Counted from the stretch's first letter, positions 35,386 through 44,818 are shown. The stretch is DNA of 64,000 nucleotides from Candidatus Gastranaerophilales bacterium (GCA_947631645.1 CANRMD010000004.1:1-64000), one strand, 5' to 3'. The notes: generated from the sequence alone by a model not told the origin. A program made the numbers and translations.

Positions 35386-37092
35386 ATGTCAAAAGCGATA
35401 GTTGTAGCGGAAAGAGATAATATTGCAGCAGTTATAGAAGACGGAAAAGTTTGTGAATTTTATATTCATAGAGGGGATATGCTTTTAAATGATGTATATC
35501 TTGCAACTGTTGATAATATTCTGCCAAGTATTGACGCAGCCTTTGTAAATGTCGGATACGACAAAATGGGGTTTTTGCATGCAAATGATGCAATAGGGAA
35601 AGGTACATTAAAAGAAAAACTGTCGCCCAAACAAAAAATCATTGTACAGGTTGTAAAAGAACCGGTAGGGCATAAAGGTCCAAGAGTATCAACCCTGTTG
35701 AGTTTACCGGGAAGATTTTTAGTTCTGATGCCCCAAGAAACAGGTATTAATATTTCAAGAAAAATTACAAACAACAAAGAACGTGCGAGATTAAAATCAA
35801 TAATAAGCCTTTCTAAGCCTGTAGGAGTAGGAGTTATAGTTAGAACGGAAGCAGAAGGACAGTCTGATGCGGACATCCAAGAAGATATGGAACTATTGTT
35901 GGAAAAATGGAATACAATAGTAACAGCCGCTGAAACCCGCCCTGCTCCAAGCCTTTTATATCGCGACCAAGATTTATTATACATGGTTATGAGAGAAGCT
36001 TGCTCTGAAGATGTAGATGAAATAATCTTAGATACTTCTTACGGTGTACACAGAACCCAGCAAATACTTCAAAATTGGAATATGAATAAAAATATTGACG
36101 TAAATGTTTATAAAGGTTCAGAAACTTTATTGGTTGCTTCCGGCATAGTAAAAGAAATAAAAGCAGCACTTCAAACAAAAGTAAATCTGCCAAGCGGAGG
36201 CTATCTGTTTATTCAAACAACCGAAGCACTTACAGTTATAGACGTTAACAGCGGTAAATTCGTAAGCTCTAATACTCAAGATGAAACCATTGTAAAAACA
36301 AACCTTGAAGCGGTTCACGAAATTGCACGTCAATTAAGATTGCGTAACATCGGCGGTATGGTTATTGTCGACTTTATTGATATGAACAACAGACGCGATA
36401 AATTAGCCATTATGGAAGAGCTTGAACTTGCACTGGAAAAAGATAAAGCTAAACCGCAAGTCGGACAATTATCTGATTTAGGCTTGGTTGAATTAACGCG
36501 TCACAGACAAGGTCAAAGTTTATCGGAAATTTTCGGTAAAAAATGCCCTCACTGCCAAGGCACAGGTTATATTGCTGATGATTTAACATTCTCAACTCCT
36601 GTCATTGAAGGAGAAATCAAAGCTAAAGCCGCTAAATTAAAAGTCCCCGTTCAACAAATTAAAAATAAAACTCCAAACTACAAACAAAACAAGGTATTTA
36701 ATAACCAAAACAATAACCCGCTGAACGAAAATAATGAACAACAACAATCACAGCAGCCTCAACAGCAAAAAAATAATAAGTTTAACAAACATAAAAATAA
36801 TCAGCCTCAACAAACTCCTGTTCAAAAAGAAGAACAAATTGAATTAAATTTTGCACAAAATACCGTGGTTGAAGCAAAAGAGGAAATAAAACCGATTGAA
36901 CAAACTGCAGTAAAAGAAACAACTGAGGAAAAGACCGTAACGGATAAAAAACCACGTAAAACTACAGCGAAAAAGACAACAAAAGCAAAATCGGAAAAAT
37001 CAAAAACGGAAGATAAAGAACCCGCAAAGAAAAAACCGGGAAGAAAACCGAAAAAAGTTAAAGAAGAAAGCGTACAACCCGTAAATGCATAA
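35386..37092 (+). CDS. rng: Ribonuclease E/G
   Basis: Endoribonuclease of the RNase E/G family, 568 residues. An S1-like domain (about 35-120) and the catalytic DNase I-like part, with IDVNSGKF and MVIVDFIDM (metal-binding Asp residues), are followed by the zinc-link CPHCQGTGY (C387, C390) that joins protomers. After about residue 410 comes a low-complexity tail, first Gln/Asn-rich and then Lys/Thr-rich, ending in KKPGRKPKKVKEE. That tail resembles an RNA-binding or scaffold tail. The length is between RNase G and RNase E. It is cotranscribed with the radical SAM protein and overlaps the next gene. Confidence 0.93.
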   Translation: MSKAIVVAERDNIAAVIEDGKVCEFYIHRGDMLLNDVYLATVDNILPSIDAAFVNVGYDKMGFLHANDAIGKGTLKEKLSPKQKIIVQVVKEPVGHKGPRVSTLLSLPGRFLVLMPQETGINISRKITNNKERARLKSIISLSKPVGVGVIVRTEAEGQSDADIQEDMELLLEKWNTIVTAAETRPAPSLLYRDQDLLYMVMREACSEDVDEIILDTSYGVHRTQQILQNWNMNKNIDVNVYKGSETLLVASGIVKEIKAALQTKVNLPSGGYLFIQTTEALTVIDVNSGKFVSSNTQDETIVKTNLEAVHEIARQLRLRNIGGMVIVDFIDMNNRRDKLAIMEELELALEKDKAKPQVGQLSDLGLVELTRHRQGQSLSEIFGKKCPHCQGTGYIADDLTFSTPVIEGEIKAKAAKLKVPVQQIKNKTPNYKQNKVFNNQNNNPLNENNEQQQSQQPQQQKNNKFNKHKNNQPQQTPVQKEEQIELNFAQNTVVEAKEEIKPIEQTAVKETTEEKTVTDKKPRKTTAKKTTKAKSEKSKTEDKEPAKKKPGRKPKKVKEESVQPVNA

Positions 37093-37516
37093 TAATATAA
37101 CATTAATTGCTTACGAAAATACTGAAGGAGGAATTAATCCACTGTCTCCGCTTGATACAGAGGCTCAACTTCCCGCTTTACCGGAAACCTCTCCTCCCGA
37201 ACAGTTGCCGTCAGAATTTGAATATATTGCGGGAAAATCATTTATATCTTTTGGAGTAATGATTGCGGCAATACTTTTATTAGTGCTTATTCTTATTATC
37301 ATAAAAAGAAAAAAAGGTAATAATATTGAAGAAAGCACAAATGAAACAGATAAAACTATCGAGATTGCAAAGGAAGAAACCAAAAAAAGTGAAGAAGCTT
37401 CCGTTCCCGTGCAGTCTCAATTACCGCAAAAACCTAAAAAAAACAGATTATCTAAGTTATCTACTCCGAATAATATTCAAAACTGTATAAAAAAGTTTTT
37501 AGAAATTACGAAATAA
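37085..37516 (+). CDS. Single-pass membrane protein overlapping the RNase E/G gene
   Basis: 143 residues, not recognised. It has a proline-rich N-terminal stretch (SPLDTEAQLPALPETSPPEQLP) and one membrane helix (about 54-74, FGVMIAAILLLVLILIIIKRKK). A charged, Lys-rich cytoplasmic tail with a short C-terminal helix follows. The basic end of the helix predicts an outside N-terminus. Its first eight bases overlap the end of the ribonuclease gene, so the two are coupled. It runs convergent into engB, overlapping its end by 11 bases. Confidence 0.6.
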   Translation: MHNNITLIAYENTEGGINPLSPLDTEAQLPALPETSPPEQLPSEFEYIAGKSFISFGVMIAAILLLVLILIIIKRKKGNNIEESTNETDKTIEIAKEETKKSEEASVPVQSQLPQKPKKNRLSKLSTPNNIQNCIKKFLEITK

Positions 37517-38078
37517 GCTCTTCTATTTTATCTAATATTTTTTCATTATAGAAACCGTTTGATTTGCAAAACGGGAATACAGGCAAATCAAGCTGTTTTT
37601 CAAAATTTTTGCAAACTCCTAAAATTTGATTTTTAGATATTTGATCAACTTTCGTAGCGACTACAAAACAAGGCAGATTATTAAATTTAATCCACTCTGC
37701 CATTTGCATATCATTGTTTTGAACAGGATGTCTTGAATCAATAAGCTGAATAAGGCTGACTATTTCCTTGCGTTTTAATAAATATGTTTCAAGGCTTTTT
37801 TGCCATTGATTTTGTGTTTTTCCCGAAACTTTAGCATACCCGTATCCCGGCAAATCAGCAAAAATAAACTTATCATCAACATTAAAAAGGTTGATTAACT
37901 TTGTTTTTCCGGGAGTATTACTGGTTTTTGCAAGCCCTTTTATATTAACAAGCGAATTAATAAAAGAAGATTTTCCGACATTTGATCTGCCTATAAGAGC
38001 AAACTCAGGCAGATTTAAATCAGGACACTCTTTAATGGTAGGACAACTGATTATAAACTTTGCTTTTGTTATTTTCAT
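37506..38078 (-). CDS. engB: Ribosome-biogenesis GTPase EngB (YsxC)
   Basis: 190-residue TRAFAC GTPase needed for large-subunit assembly. G1 GRSNVGKSS (30-38), G2 around NTPGKT, G3 DLPGYG (75-80) and G4 TKVD (142-145) are all present, and the length is normal. The N-terminus (MKITKAKFIISCP) overlaps the preceding small gene by 47 bases, so coupled translation is likely. Confidence 0.95.
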   Translation of the reverse strand: MKITKAKFIISCPTIKECPDLNLPEFALIGRSNVGKSSFINSLVNIKGLAKTSNTPGKTKLINLFNVDDKFIFADLPGYGYAKVSGKTQNQWQKSLETYLLKRKEIVSLIQLIDSRHPVQNNDMQMAEWIKFNNLPCFVVATKVDQISKNQILGVCKNFEKQLDLPVFPFCKSNGFYNEKILDKIEELIS

Positions 38079-38292
38079 TTTTTAAATTTCTCTTATAAAT
38101 TACGCTTGAAAGCAATTTATATACCTTAGGATTATTATAAACAGTAAGTTGTATATCATCATCAAAAGAAATATCAACAGGCAATTTTTGGGCAAAAATA
38201 TTAGTTTCCACATGCATTATTTTAATATTTCGCTTGTGTATTAAACTTATCGGAGCCGAAAGAAAAATTTCAAATGTTTTTAAGATATCCAT
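38032..38292 (-). CDS. Small hypothetical protein upstream of engB
   Basis: 86 residues starting MDILKTFEIFLSAPISLIHKRN, not recognised. The mixed hydrophobic/charged composition and DISFDDDIQLTVYNN suggest a folded cytoplasmic protein. Support for the gene comes from a well-placed extended -10 six bases ahead of the ATG and from its overlap with engB, for which it would provide the transcript. There is no signal peptide. Confidence 0.55.
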   Translation of the reverse strand: MDILKTFEIFLSAPISLIHKRNIKIMHVETNIFAQKLPVDISFDDDIQLTVYNNPKVYKLLSSVIYKRNLKNENNKSKVYNQLSYH

Positions 38293-38298
38293 TCTTAT

Positions 38299-38307
38299 AT
38301 GATATCA
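38299..38307 (-). promoter_or_regulatory. Leaderless extended -10 for the small gene-engB unit
   Basis: Minus-strand TGA-TATCAT (38307..38299), the same nonamer as in the radical SAM promoter at 137-145. It ends six bases before the ATG at 38292. Confidence 0.5.
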
Positions 38308-38333
38308 AAGTTTATTTATTTTTTGTACAAATA

Positions 38334-40097
38334 TCAATGATTGTTAAGTTGTTTTATTCTTTCTTGAGCGTATTCTTTTCTTTCCGTTTCGGAATAATCG
38401 TCTGTTTTTAACAAATTAACATATTGTTGATAATATCCGAGAGCATTTTTTTGCTCCGATAAATTATCGAAAGCTAACCCCAAGTAGAAATATGAGGGAG
38501 CATACTGTTTATCCAATTCAATTGATTTATATAACGGAGCGGTAGATGCCGCATAATTATTTTGAGCAATATAAGTTAATGCCTTATAAAAATAGAGTAC
38601 GGCATCTTTCTTATTAATAGATATTGCTTCATCAATAAGCTTCATGGCTTCGGGATAATTCTGCGACTCATAAGAATAAACAATTTTTTTCATATAAGTA
38701 TCAGACTCTGCCTTATTTACCAAATCTAATAAATCTTTGGCATTTTTGTTATTCGGGTTGAGTTTTAAAGAGCCGTCAGTGTATTTCCTTGCGGTATCAA
38801 TTTCTTTTTCCTGTAAATATAACCAGCCGAATGCACAATAAACATCAGAATTATCAGGATACAAAGACATTGACTTATTTAAAAGTTCCATAGCTTCTTG
38901 TTTATTACCCAGCAAATAATTAGCTCTCACTTGAGTTAAAATAACATAAAGATTTTCTTGATTTGCATTTGATAAAGCGTCAATTGCTTGCTGATAAAGC
39001 CCGGTTGCAATCAAAGAATTTGCTTCTCGGACGGGTTCATCTGACATTTTTGCCATCATTACATTATATTTGGCTATAGCTTCAGAACTGTCTGCAGTAT
39101 CTCTCAATTTTTCCAATGCTGCGTATGATGCTTTTAAATTACCCTCTTTCTGATATATTTCAGCTAATATCATATACCCTGTTTCATTTTGAGGATATTT
39201 TTCAGTTAACAATTGTGCATAATATTTTGCACCTGATATATCACTATTTTTCATTAATATATCAGCAAGTTCTGAATATATTTTTTCAAAATCAATGCTA
39301 TTATCAGGATATAACTTTTTAATAAAATCTTTTTCGGAATAATTTTTTTCTTTTAAAAGCTTATATAAGTTATATCTTGACTCTTTATCTTGGGGATTAA
39401 TAATTAAAATTGTGTTATATTCACTTATAGCGGCATCAGTATTTTGATTTTGAGTTAAATATAATGCTTTAAGCTTTCTGATTTCAACATCATCAGGGTT
39501 TCTTGCAATGATATTATCACAAATTTGAATTGCACTTTGAGAATTTTTTTCGGTATCAAAAACCATTACCAATACTTTCTTTAAATTATTACTGCTGACA
39601 CCTCCGCCGGAAGCTGCCAAGACATACTTTTCCGCACTTTCTTTATCTTCAAGGATTAAGGAAATAATAGCAATTTCCACATATAGAGAAGATTTTGTTT
39701 TATCATATTTTGTATTTCTTTTTAATTTATCTGCCAATTTAGACAAATCATCTTTTACTTCAAAAGATAGTTTATTTTGCCTTGAAAGATTATACAAAAA
39801 TACAAGTTCTTCAAAAGCACTGTCATATTGTTTTGTTTTAATATATAAATCAATTAACGGAACATAAAATGAATATTGGCCGGGGTTTGTATTAATTTTT
39901 TTTTGCAATTCAACAATAGCATCTTCAAGCATATCCTGAGCGTAAAAAGCACTTGCATTATTATCACGGAAAACCATATTTGTGGATTGTATGGCAGAAG
40001 GTCTATAAGGATTTCGGCTTTCAACAATACCCGATTGAGCAAAAGCAAAATTACCGTATATCATGCAAAAAAACAATAAAATAACTTTATATTTCAT
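38334..40097 (-). CDS. Exported TPR-repeat protein
   Basis: 587 residues with a signal peptide (about 1-20, ending NFAFAQS). A long run of tetratricopeptide repeats fills the rest, for example around AISEYNTILIINPQDKESRYNLYKLL, AFGWLYLQEKEIDTARKYTDGSLKLNPNNKNA and PSYFYLGLAFDNLSEQKNALGYYQQYV. It is probably periplasmic and a scaffold for envelope or secretion assemblies. It lies downstream of, and on the same strand as, the TpsA-like exoprotein but is separated from it by a terminator. Its ribosome binding site GGGGAT is a little far from the ATG. Confidence 0.85.
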   Translation of the reverse strand: MKYKVILLFFCMIYGNFAFAQSGIVESRNPYRPSAIQSTNMVFRDNNASAFYAQDMLEDAIVELQKKINTNPGQYSFYVPLIDLYIKTKQYDSAFEELVFLYNLSRQNKLSFEVKDDLSKLADKLKRNTKYDKTKSSLYVEIAIISLILEDKESAEKYVLAASGGGVSSNNLKKVLVMVFDTEKNSQSAIQICDNIIARNPDDVEIRKLKALYLTQNQNTDAAISEYNTILIINPQDKESRYNLYKLLKEKNYSEKDFIKKLYPDNSIDFEKIYSELADILMKNSDISGAKYYAQLLTEKYPQNETGYMILAEIYQKEGNLKASYAALEKLRDTADSSEAIAKYNVMMAKMSDEPVREANSLIATGLYQQAIDALSNANQENLYVILTQVRANYLLGNKQEAMELLNKSMSLYPDNSDVYCAFGWLYLQEKEIDTARKYTDGSLKLNPNNKNAKDLLDLVNKAESDTYMKKIVYSYESQNYPEAMKLIDEAISINKKDAVLYFYKALTYIAQNNYAASTAPLYKSIELDKQYAPSYFYLGLAFDNLSEQKNALGYYQQYVNLLKTDDYSETERKEYAQERIKQLNNH

Positions 40098-40154
40098 AAA
40101 TTTATATCCCCGTTTTTTATTATATGGTAACCTGACAAAAGTATTAAGTCAAAT

Positions 40155-40185
40155 AAAAAAGGAGCCCGTTTAAAGGCTCCTTTTT
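40155..40185. terminator. Terminator after the TpsA-like gene
   Basis: AAAAAGGAGCC/GGCTCCTTTTT, a long stem with an eight-base loop, symmetric in both directions. It ends the exoprotein gene ahead of the TPR gene. Confidence 0.8.
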
Positions 40186-40202
40186 GTATTAAAGAATTAA
40201 TA

Positions 40203-42269
40203 TTATTCTTCTTCGTCGTCGTCTTCAATTTCTATCTGACTAGCTGCAGCGAATACATCTACTAATGCTGTTCTTCCGTTATTAATGTTTGTATTGTTGT
40301 TAAATACTTCAGGTTGACGAGGCATTTTGTTTAAGTATTGTGCATGATTATCATCTATTGCTTGAGGACCTTCCGGTGCTACAGGATCTATAGAAGGAGG
40401 TGTACTTGGTTTTGTATATGGTTTTTTAGTGATTAATACAAATTTGTCATCTGTATTATTTTTACCTTCAATATGATGTCTTGCTTGATATTTTTCATCT
40501 GCAGTAACAGAATCTGATTTTGTTATTGTATAGTTGTCTTGTCCGTCTAAGCCAACAGATTCAAATTCACCGTTTAATACATAGATGAAAGAACGATTAT
40601 TTCCGTTGTCTTCAGGGATTTGCCAATCTTTATCAACATAATCTTTACCCATTACTAATTTGTTTGATTTTAAGTGCATATTACCGTTTTTAGCAGCTAA
40701 TACACTGATTGATAAGTCGCCGTTTGTTTCAATATTTAAATCATTTTCAGCTACGGCTACAAGACCCTTTTCACTGTTTCCTACACCTTCCGCTGTAAGT
40801 TTTAAGTCTTTATTAGAGTATAATTTTGTTTTGCTGTTGTTAAAGTTAGCGGAACCGTATACATCACCTGTTGTAGATGTACCTTTTATAGTACCGTTAG
40901 CTTTTAAGTTAGCATTAGCGAATTGAACATAACCGCCTTCAATAGTAATGTCATTTTGAGCATCAACTGTAGCTTGAAGAGCAGCACCTGTTTTACCTTT
41001 AACCGTTACATTTTTAGCTTGAACAGTTGATGTTTCATCTTTTCCGTTACCTTTATCAGTTTGTATAGAAGCCAACTTGCCTGCTTCAACGGTAACATCT
41101 TTAGAAGTAACAATATTTGAACCGCCAACTATAGCATTACCAGTACCGGCTTTGACTGAAACATTTCCTGCTGCTTTAATATCTGCATTAACACTTGCAT
41201 TATTTGATGCTTGAATTTTAACATTTCCGCCATCTACAGCTTGAGTTCCTACACCTTCAACGGTAGTGAGATTTGCATCATTAAGAACTATTCTGTTAGC
41301 TGCCGTCAACCAAATATTTCCGTCATTACCTCTAACTGCTTTAGTTGCTTTTAATTTTGCATTTTCCATTACTTCAATAGAACCGGAAACTATTTGTTTA
41401 TCGCCTTCTTGCATTGATTTATTTGATGTTGAGTAATTACGTATATCAATATTGCCTGCATCAATTTCGCCGTCAACATAAATTCTCATATGATCTGAAG
41501 ATGTTTTTAAATTTTTTCCAATTTCTTTAGCACCGCCATTATTGTAATAGTAGAAGTTAACACCGTCAGCAGTAACGATTTTTACTTTTCCGAAAGCTGC
41601 ATCTTCACCGGTAACTTCATCTTTACCGTTTATACCGGTATCTGTTTTAAGAACAGAACCTTTATACAAGTAAACACCTTTATCGGAAGCAAGAACTACA
41701 CCTTTATGACCCGTAATTGTTGCACCGTCTTGAACCTGAATACCGCCGCCTTTTTGAGATTTTGCAGTTAAATCTAAATGTTTACCGTTTGAATCTTCAA
41801 TATATTTTGCATTCATATCTGTTGCAGTAAAAGAATTCAAGTTAACATTTGCACCTTTACCGAATAAAACACCGTTCGGGTTAACCAAAATAACTTTACT
41901 TGTTGCATCATAATTCATTCCGACGCAACTTGCACAACTTGAACTTGTTATACTTCCGTATATTTCTGACATATTCGTGCCGTGAACTTGGTTGAATGCG
42001 GTTTGGTTATGTCCTGTAAATTCAAAGTTAACGTGAGCGTTGCTGCCTACATTAAATGAATCCCAGTGAGCTTCACCAACGGTACCTGCTGCACCTTTAA
42101 CTGCGACATTCATATTCCCTTCGCCGGGAGTTGTAATATCTACGTTTTTATTTAAACTTCCCCAACTGCCTGTTTGAGGAAGTGCATTTGCATCTATTGC
42201 CATTACAGGGGTTAAACACATCGAGGCAAAGACACCTACTGCTAATGTTGTACTTAAAAGTTTTTTCAT
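40203..42269 (-). CDS. TpsA-like exoprotein with filamentous-haemagglutinin N-terminal domain
   Basis: 688 residues. A signal peptide (1-24, ...TPVMA) is followed by the two-partner-secretion domain (about 25-165) with the hallmark VNPNGVLFGKGANVNLNSFTATD. Repetitive Gly/Asn/Val/Lys-rich strands (about 170-590) fit a right-handed beta-helix. The last ~90 residues are proline-rich and then acidic, ending EIEDDDEEE. The TPS domain carries CASC, an unusual cysteine pair. The partner transporter is the divergent gene at 42678. The passenger is short compared with FhaB adhesins; its function (adhesin or surface layer) is unknown. It has a strong AGAGGA ribosome binding site. Confidence 0.88.
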   Translation of the reverse strand: MKKLLSTTLAVGVFASMCLTPVMAIDANALPQTGSWGSLNKNVDITTPGEGNMNVAVKGAAGTVGEAHWDSFNVGSNAHVNFEFTGHNQTAFNQVHGTNMSEIYGSITSSSCASCVGMNYDATSKVILVNPNGVLFGKGANVNLNSFTATDMNAKYIEDSNGKHLDLTAKSQKGGGIQVQDGATITGHKGVVLASDKGVYLYKGSVLKTDTGINGKDEVTGEDAAFGKVKIVTADGVNFYYYNNGGAKEIGKNLKTSSDHMRIYVDGEIDAGNIDIRNYSTSNKSMQEGDKQIVSGSIEVMENAKLKATKAVRGNDGNIWLTAANRIVLNDANLTTVEGVGTQAVDGGNVKIQASNNASVNADIKAAGNVSVKAGTGNAIVGGSNIVTSKDVTVEAGKLASIQTDKGNGKDETSTVQAKNVTVKGKTGAALQATVDAQNDITIEGGYVQFANANLKANGTIKGTSTTGDVYGSANFNNSKTKLYSNKDLKLTAEGVGNSEKGLVAVAENDLNIETNGDLSISVLAAKNGNMHLKSNKLVMGKDYVDKDWQIPEDNGNNRSFIYVLNGEFESVGLDGQDNYTITKSDSVTADEKYQARHHIEGKNNTDDKFVLITKKPYTKPSTPPSIDPVAPEGPQAIDDNHAQYLNKMPRQPEVFNNNTNINNGRTALVDVFAAASQIEIEDDDEEE

Positions 42270-42677
42270 GTTCCTCTTTCCTTTATGTTACATGCTAATT
42301 TTTTTTATTTTTGTACTAGTTATAAATTACCTCAAAAAAAAAATTGCTATAATTTTCAAAATTTTCTTTGATTGTTACAAAATGTTTACTTCTTTTTTAA
42401 CTATTTATCACTGAACAACTCATTCGCTATAAAAAGTTTATCACTAATAAAAATAAAATTCATATTATAAACAAAATGTTAAGATATGTTATAAATTTAA
42501 TAAAACTGGGCAAAATATATCATGTTTTGATTTCATATGAATGAATTATGAAATACTTCGGAATTAATGTATAATAAAATATAATAAATCGTAATAATTG
42601 TTTTTATTTCTTTTTTCTGTTGTATTATATAAAATGTAATGTAGTATTTGATAATAAATTATATAGAGAGTAGGACA
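42270..42677. promoter_or_regulatory. 408-bp divergent control region of the two-partner secretion genes
   Basis: Very AT-rich and without a reading frame. It holds a nine-base direct repeat TTTATCACT at 42404-42412 and 42437-42445 (33 bases apart, about three helical turns). There is also a palindromic segment TTTCAT-n11-ATGAAA around 42530, containing TTCATATGAA. These are candidate operators for coordinated control of the divergent pair. The exact promoters are ambiguous because TATAAT-like boxes abound. Confidence 0.4.
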
Positions 42678-44426
42678 ATGAAAAAAATACTTGTAAAAAC
42701 AACCTTAATGTGTGCATTAACACTTATCGGAACAAGTGCTTTTGCAACAGACGGGCTTACATTTATTAACCAAGGCAGTTATGACCCGGGGTTAATAGAT
42801 AACTCAAACTTCGTAGACGCAAGAAAAATGCGTGCGGAGCAAAAAGAATACATAGAAACTAAAGATCCGGCTTATGTTGAAGAACAAGTAAGACAACAAA
42901 TGGATCTTCTTAATACAGAACAAGTTTCTTTTAAGTTAAAAGACATAAAAATTACAGGAAACACAGTTTTTCCTACCTATGTATTAATGAGATTAGTTGA
43001 TTTTAAAATTGGTCAGCAGGTTACAATTAACGATTTAATCGTTTCCGCCAACGAAATAACCGATTATTATCAACAAAAAGGCTATATTTCAACAATAGCA
43101 TACCTTCCTCCTCAGAAGGTTCAAAACGGTTCCGTTGAAATTAAAATATTGGAAGGTAAATACGGTAATATTGATATCAACCCCGGAAAGTGGGAAAGAT
43201 CATCCTATTTAAATAAACATTATTTAAAAGATAATAATATAGAACCCGGAAAAGTTCTTAATGTTAATGATGTTCGTTCTACATTAACCGATTTAAATAC
43301 AGAAGAATATATGAAAGGTACTGTATCTTTTGCAGATAACGAAGAATCAGAAGAATATTCCGATGTTACATTAGATGTAAAAGACAGATTTCCTCTTAAC
43401 TTCGATTTAAGATATGATAACCAAGGCAGAGAGTTAATCGGTACTCAAAGAGGCGTTTTATATGCCGGTTTACATGATGTAACAGGCCACGGCGATACTT
43501 TAATGGGTACATTAGCTTTATCCGAAAGATCATTCGGTGCAGGCGGTATGTATTCTATCCCGATTGCTAAAAATGATACAAGATTAAATGTCGGTTATTC
43601 ATATTCTCACGTAAGATTAGGAAAAAGCTATAAACCTTGGAATATCAAAGGTGATTCACATGATGTATTCGTAGGCGTATCAAGAAGATTAGCAAAAGGT
43701 GATGATTACAGATTATACGGTGATATCACATTTGATATGCGTAATACTGAAACAGATTCTTCTGTAGTTAACTTATTAAATTCAGCTTACAGATCGAGAG
43801 TTTTAAAAGCAAGTTTAACAGATGTTAAAGATGACTACTACGGCAGATGGTTATTTAACGGCGGTGTTTCAACGGGTATTCCTATTGACGCTTCTGACTA
43901 TCATAAAGGACGTAACTTATCAAGTAATAACTTCTTAAAAGGAACAGCCAGCGTAGCTCGTTTACAAGTATTACCGAAAGGTCAATTAGCTATATTACAA
44001 GTTAACGGTCAGTATGCAAACAGACACTTATATGCTTCAGAAGCTATGCAATTTGGTGGTATAGCAACAGTCAGAGGTTATGAAGAAAGCTTCAGAATCG
44101 GAGACTACGGTTTAACCGCAAGCTTTGAATACAGATTCCCGATTCCGGGTTTCAGAGCTATTCTTCCCGAAAAATATAAATTTATCAGCGACAGTATTCA
44201 AATCGCAGGTTTCTATGATTTCGGCTGGTTCGGTGACAGATTCATTGAAGGAAGTGCTGATTACCTACAAAGTATCGGACCCGGTATTGTTGTTAAGTTA
44301 ACAAAATACATATCTGCTAACCTTTATTGGGGCTTCCCAATCGGAAAACGTTTACCCGATTATGCTAACAGCACCGATAGAGATACTTGCAGATTCCACT
44401 TCACTGTTACTTCAAACATTTTATAA
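42678..44426 (+). CDS. TpsB/ShlB-FhaC family outer-membrane transporter
   Basis: 582 residues from the ATG at 42678 (MKKILVKT), which has an AGGA site and yields a proper signal peptide (...GTSAFA); an in-frame start 30 bases upstream would spoil it. POTRA domains occupy about 82-235 (FKLKDIKITGNTVFPTYVL onward), followed by a 16-strand beta-barrel. The barrel includes the conserved VRGY motif (about residue 465) and a terminal phenylalanine-rich strand. It exports the divergent TpsA-like protein. The gene ends with its own terminator. Confidence 0.92.
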   Translation: MKKILVKTTLMCALTLIGTSAFATDGLTFINQGSYDPGLIDNSNFVDARKMRAEQKEYIETKDPAYVEEQVRQQMDLLNTEQVSFKLKDIKITGNTVFPTYVLMRLVDFKIGQQVTINDLIVSANEITDYYQQKGYISTIAYLPPQKVQNGSVEIKILEGKYGNIDINPGKWERSSYLNKHYLKDNNIEPGKVLNVNDVRSTLTDLNTEEYMKGTVSFADNEESEEYSDVTLDVKDRFPLNFDLRYDNQGRELIGTQRGVLYAGLHDVTGHGDTLMGTLALSERSFGAGGMYSIPIAKNDTRLNVGYSYSHVRLGKSYKPWNIKGDSHDVFVGVSRRLAKGDDYRLYGDITFDMRNTETDSSVVNLLNSAYRSRVLKASLTDVKDDYYGRWLFNGGVSTGIPIDASDYHKGRNLSSNNFLKGTASVARLQVLPKGQLAILQVNGQYANRHLYASEAMQFGGIATVRGYEESFRIGDYGLTASFEYRFPIPGFRAILPEKYKFISDSIQIAGFYDFGWFGDRFIEGSADYLQSIGPGIVVKLTKYISANLYWGFPIGKRLPDYANSTDRDTCRFHFTVTSNIL

Positions 44427-44442
44427 TGTTATTTATAAAATT

Positions 44443-44476
44443 AAAAAAGAGGAACTTAATAAGTTCCTCTTTTTTT
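44443..44476. terminator. Terminator after tpsB
   Basis: AGAGGAACTT/AAGTTCCTCT stem with a three-base loop, flanked by A6 and T7. It is usable by the convergent small gene as well. Confidence 0.85.
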
Positions 44477-44507
44477 ATATAAACCAAAGCAAAATTAAAA
44501 AAATATT

Positions 44508-44780
44508 TTATATAATTGCCTTTCCGTCATACATATATTTTGTTCTTTCATACTCCGATTCTTTATAGTAATCAAGTTCTTTCTTTTTTTCATGTAGGGT
44601 TGATTCTTCTCTTGGTTCTATAAATGGAGTTGATTTATCTTTACGTTTCCAATTAAATTTAAACCCGTCTAAGAGCCCGTATTCCGTTTCCGTTTTATAG
44701 GTTCCGACATTTAATGCACATGCAGGTATTGCCGTTAATACAAAAATGGCAATATATAATAAAGCAATTTTCTTTTTCAT
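44508..44780 (-). CDS. Small exported or lipoprotein-like hypothetical protein
   Basis: 90 residues from the ATG at 44780, which has an AAAGGAG site. The N-terminal signal is MKKKIALLYIAIFVLTAIPACA. Cleavage after ACA, or lipidation at the Cys (IPAC is a poor lipobox), are both possible. The mature part is highly charged (Lys/Glu-rich). No family is recognised. It lies downstream of the 1914-residue protein gene on the same strand, after a 38-base gap. Confidence 0.65.
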   Translation of the reverse strand: MKKKIALLYIAIFVLTAIPACALNVGTYKTETEYGLLDGFKFNWKRKDKSTPFIEPREESTLHEKKKELDYYKESEYERTKYMYDGKAII

Positions 44781-44818
44781 ACAATTCTCCTTTAACAATA
44801 TATTACCATAATTTTTAG

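Noticed and set aside
36822-37103. Antisense reading frame in the RNase E/G tail
   Set aside because: It is Phe/Val/Ser-rich and arises as the complement of the Lys/Thr/Glu-rich low-complexity tail, with no ribosome binding site.
40203-42269. Haem-binding site at CASC in the TpsA-like protein
   Set aside because: The pair is followed by Val rather than the His required for CxxCH haem attachment.
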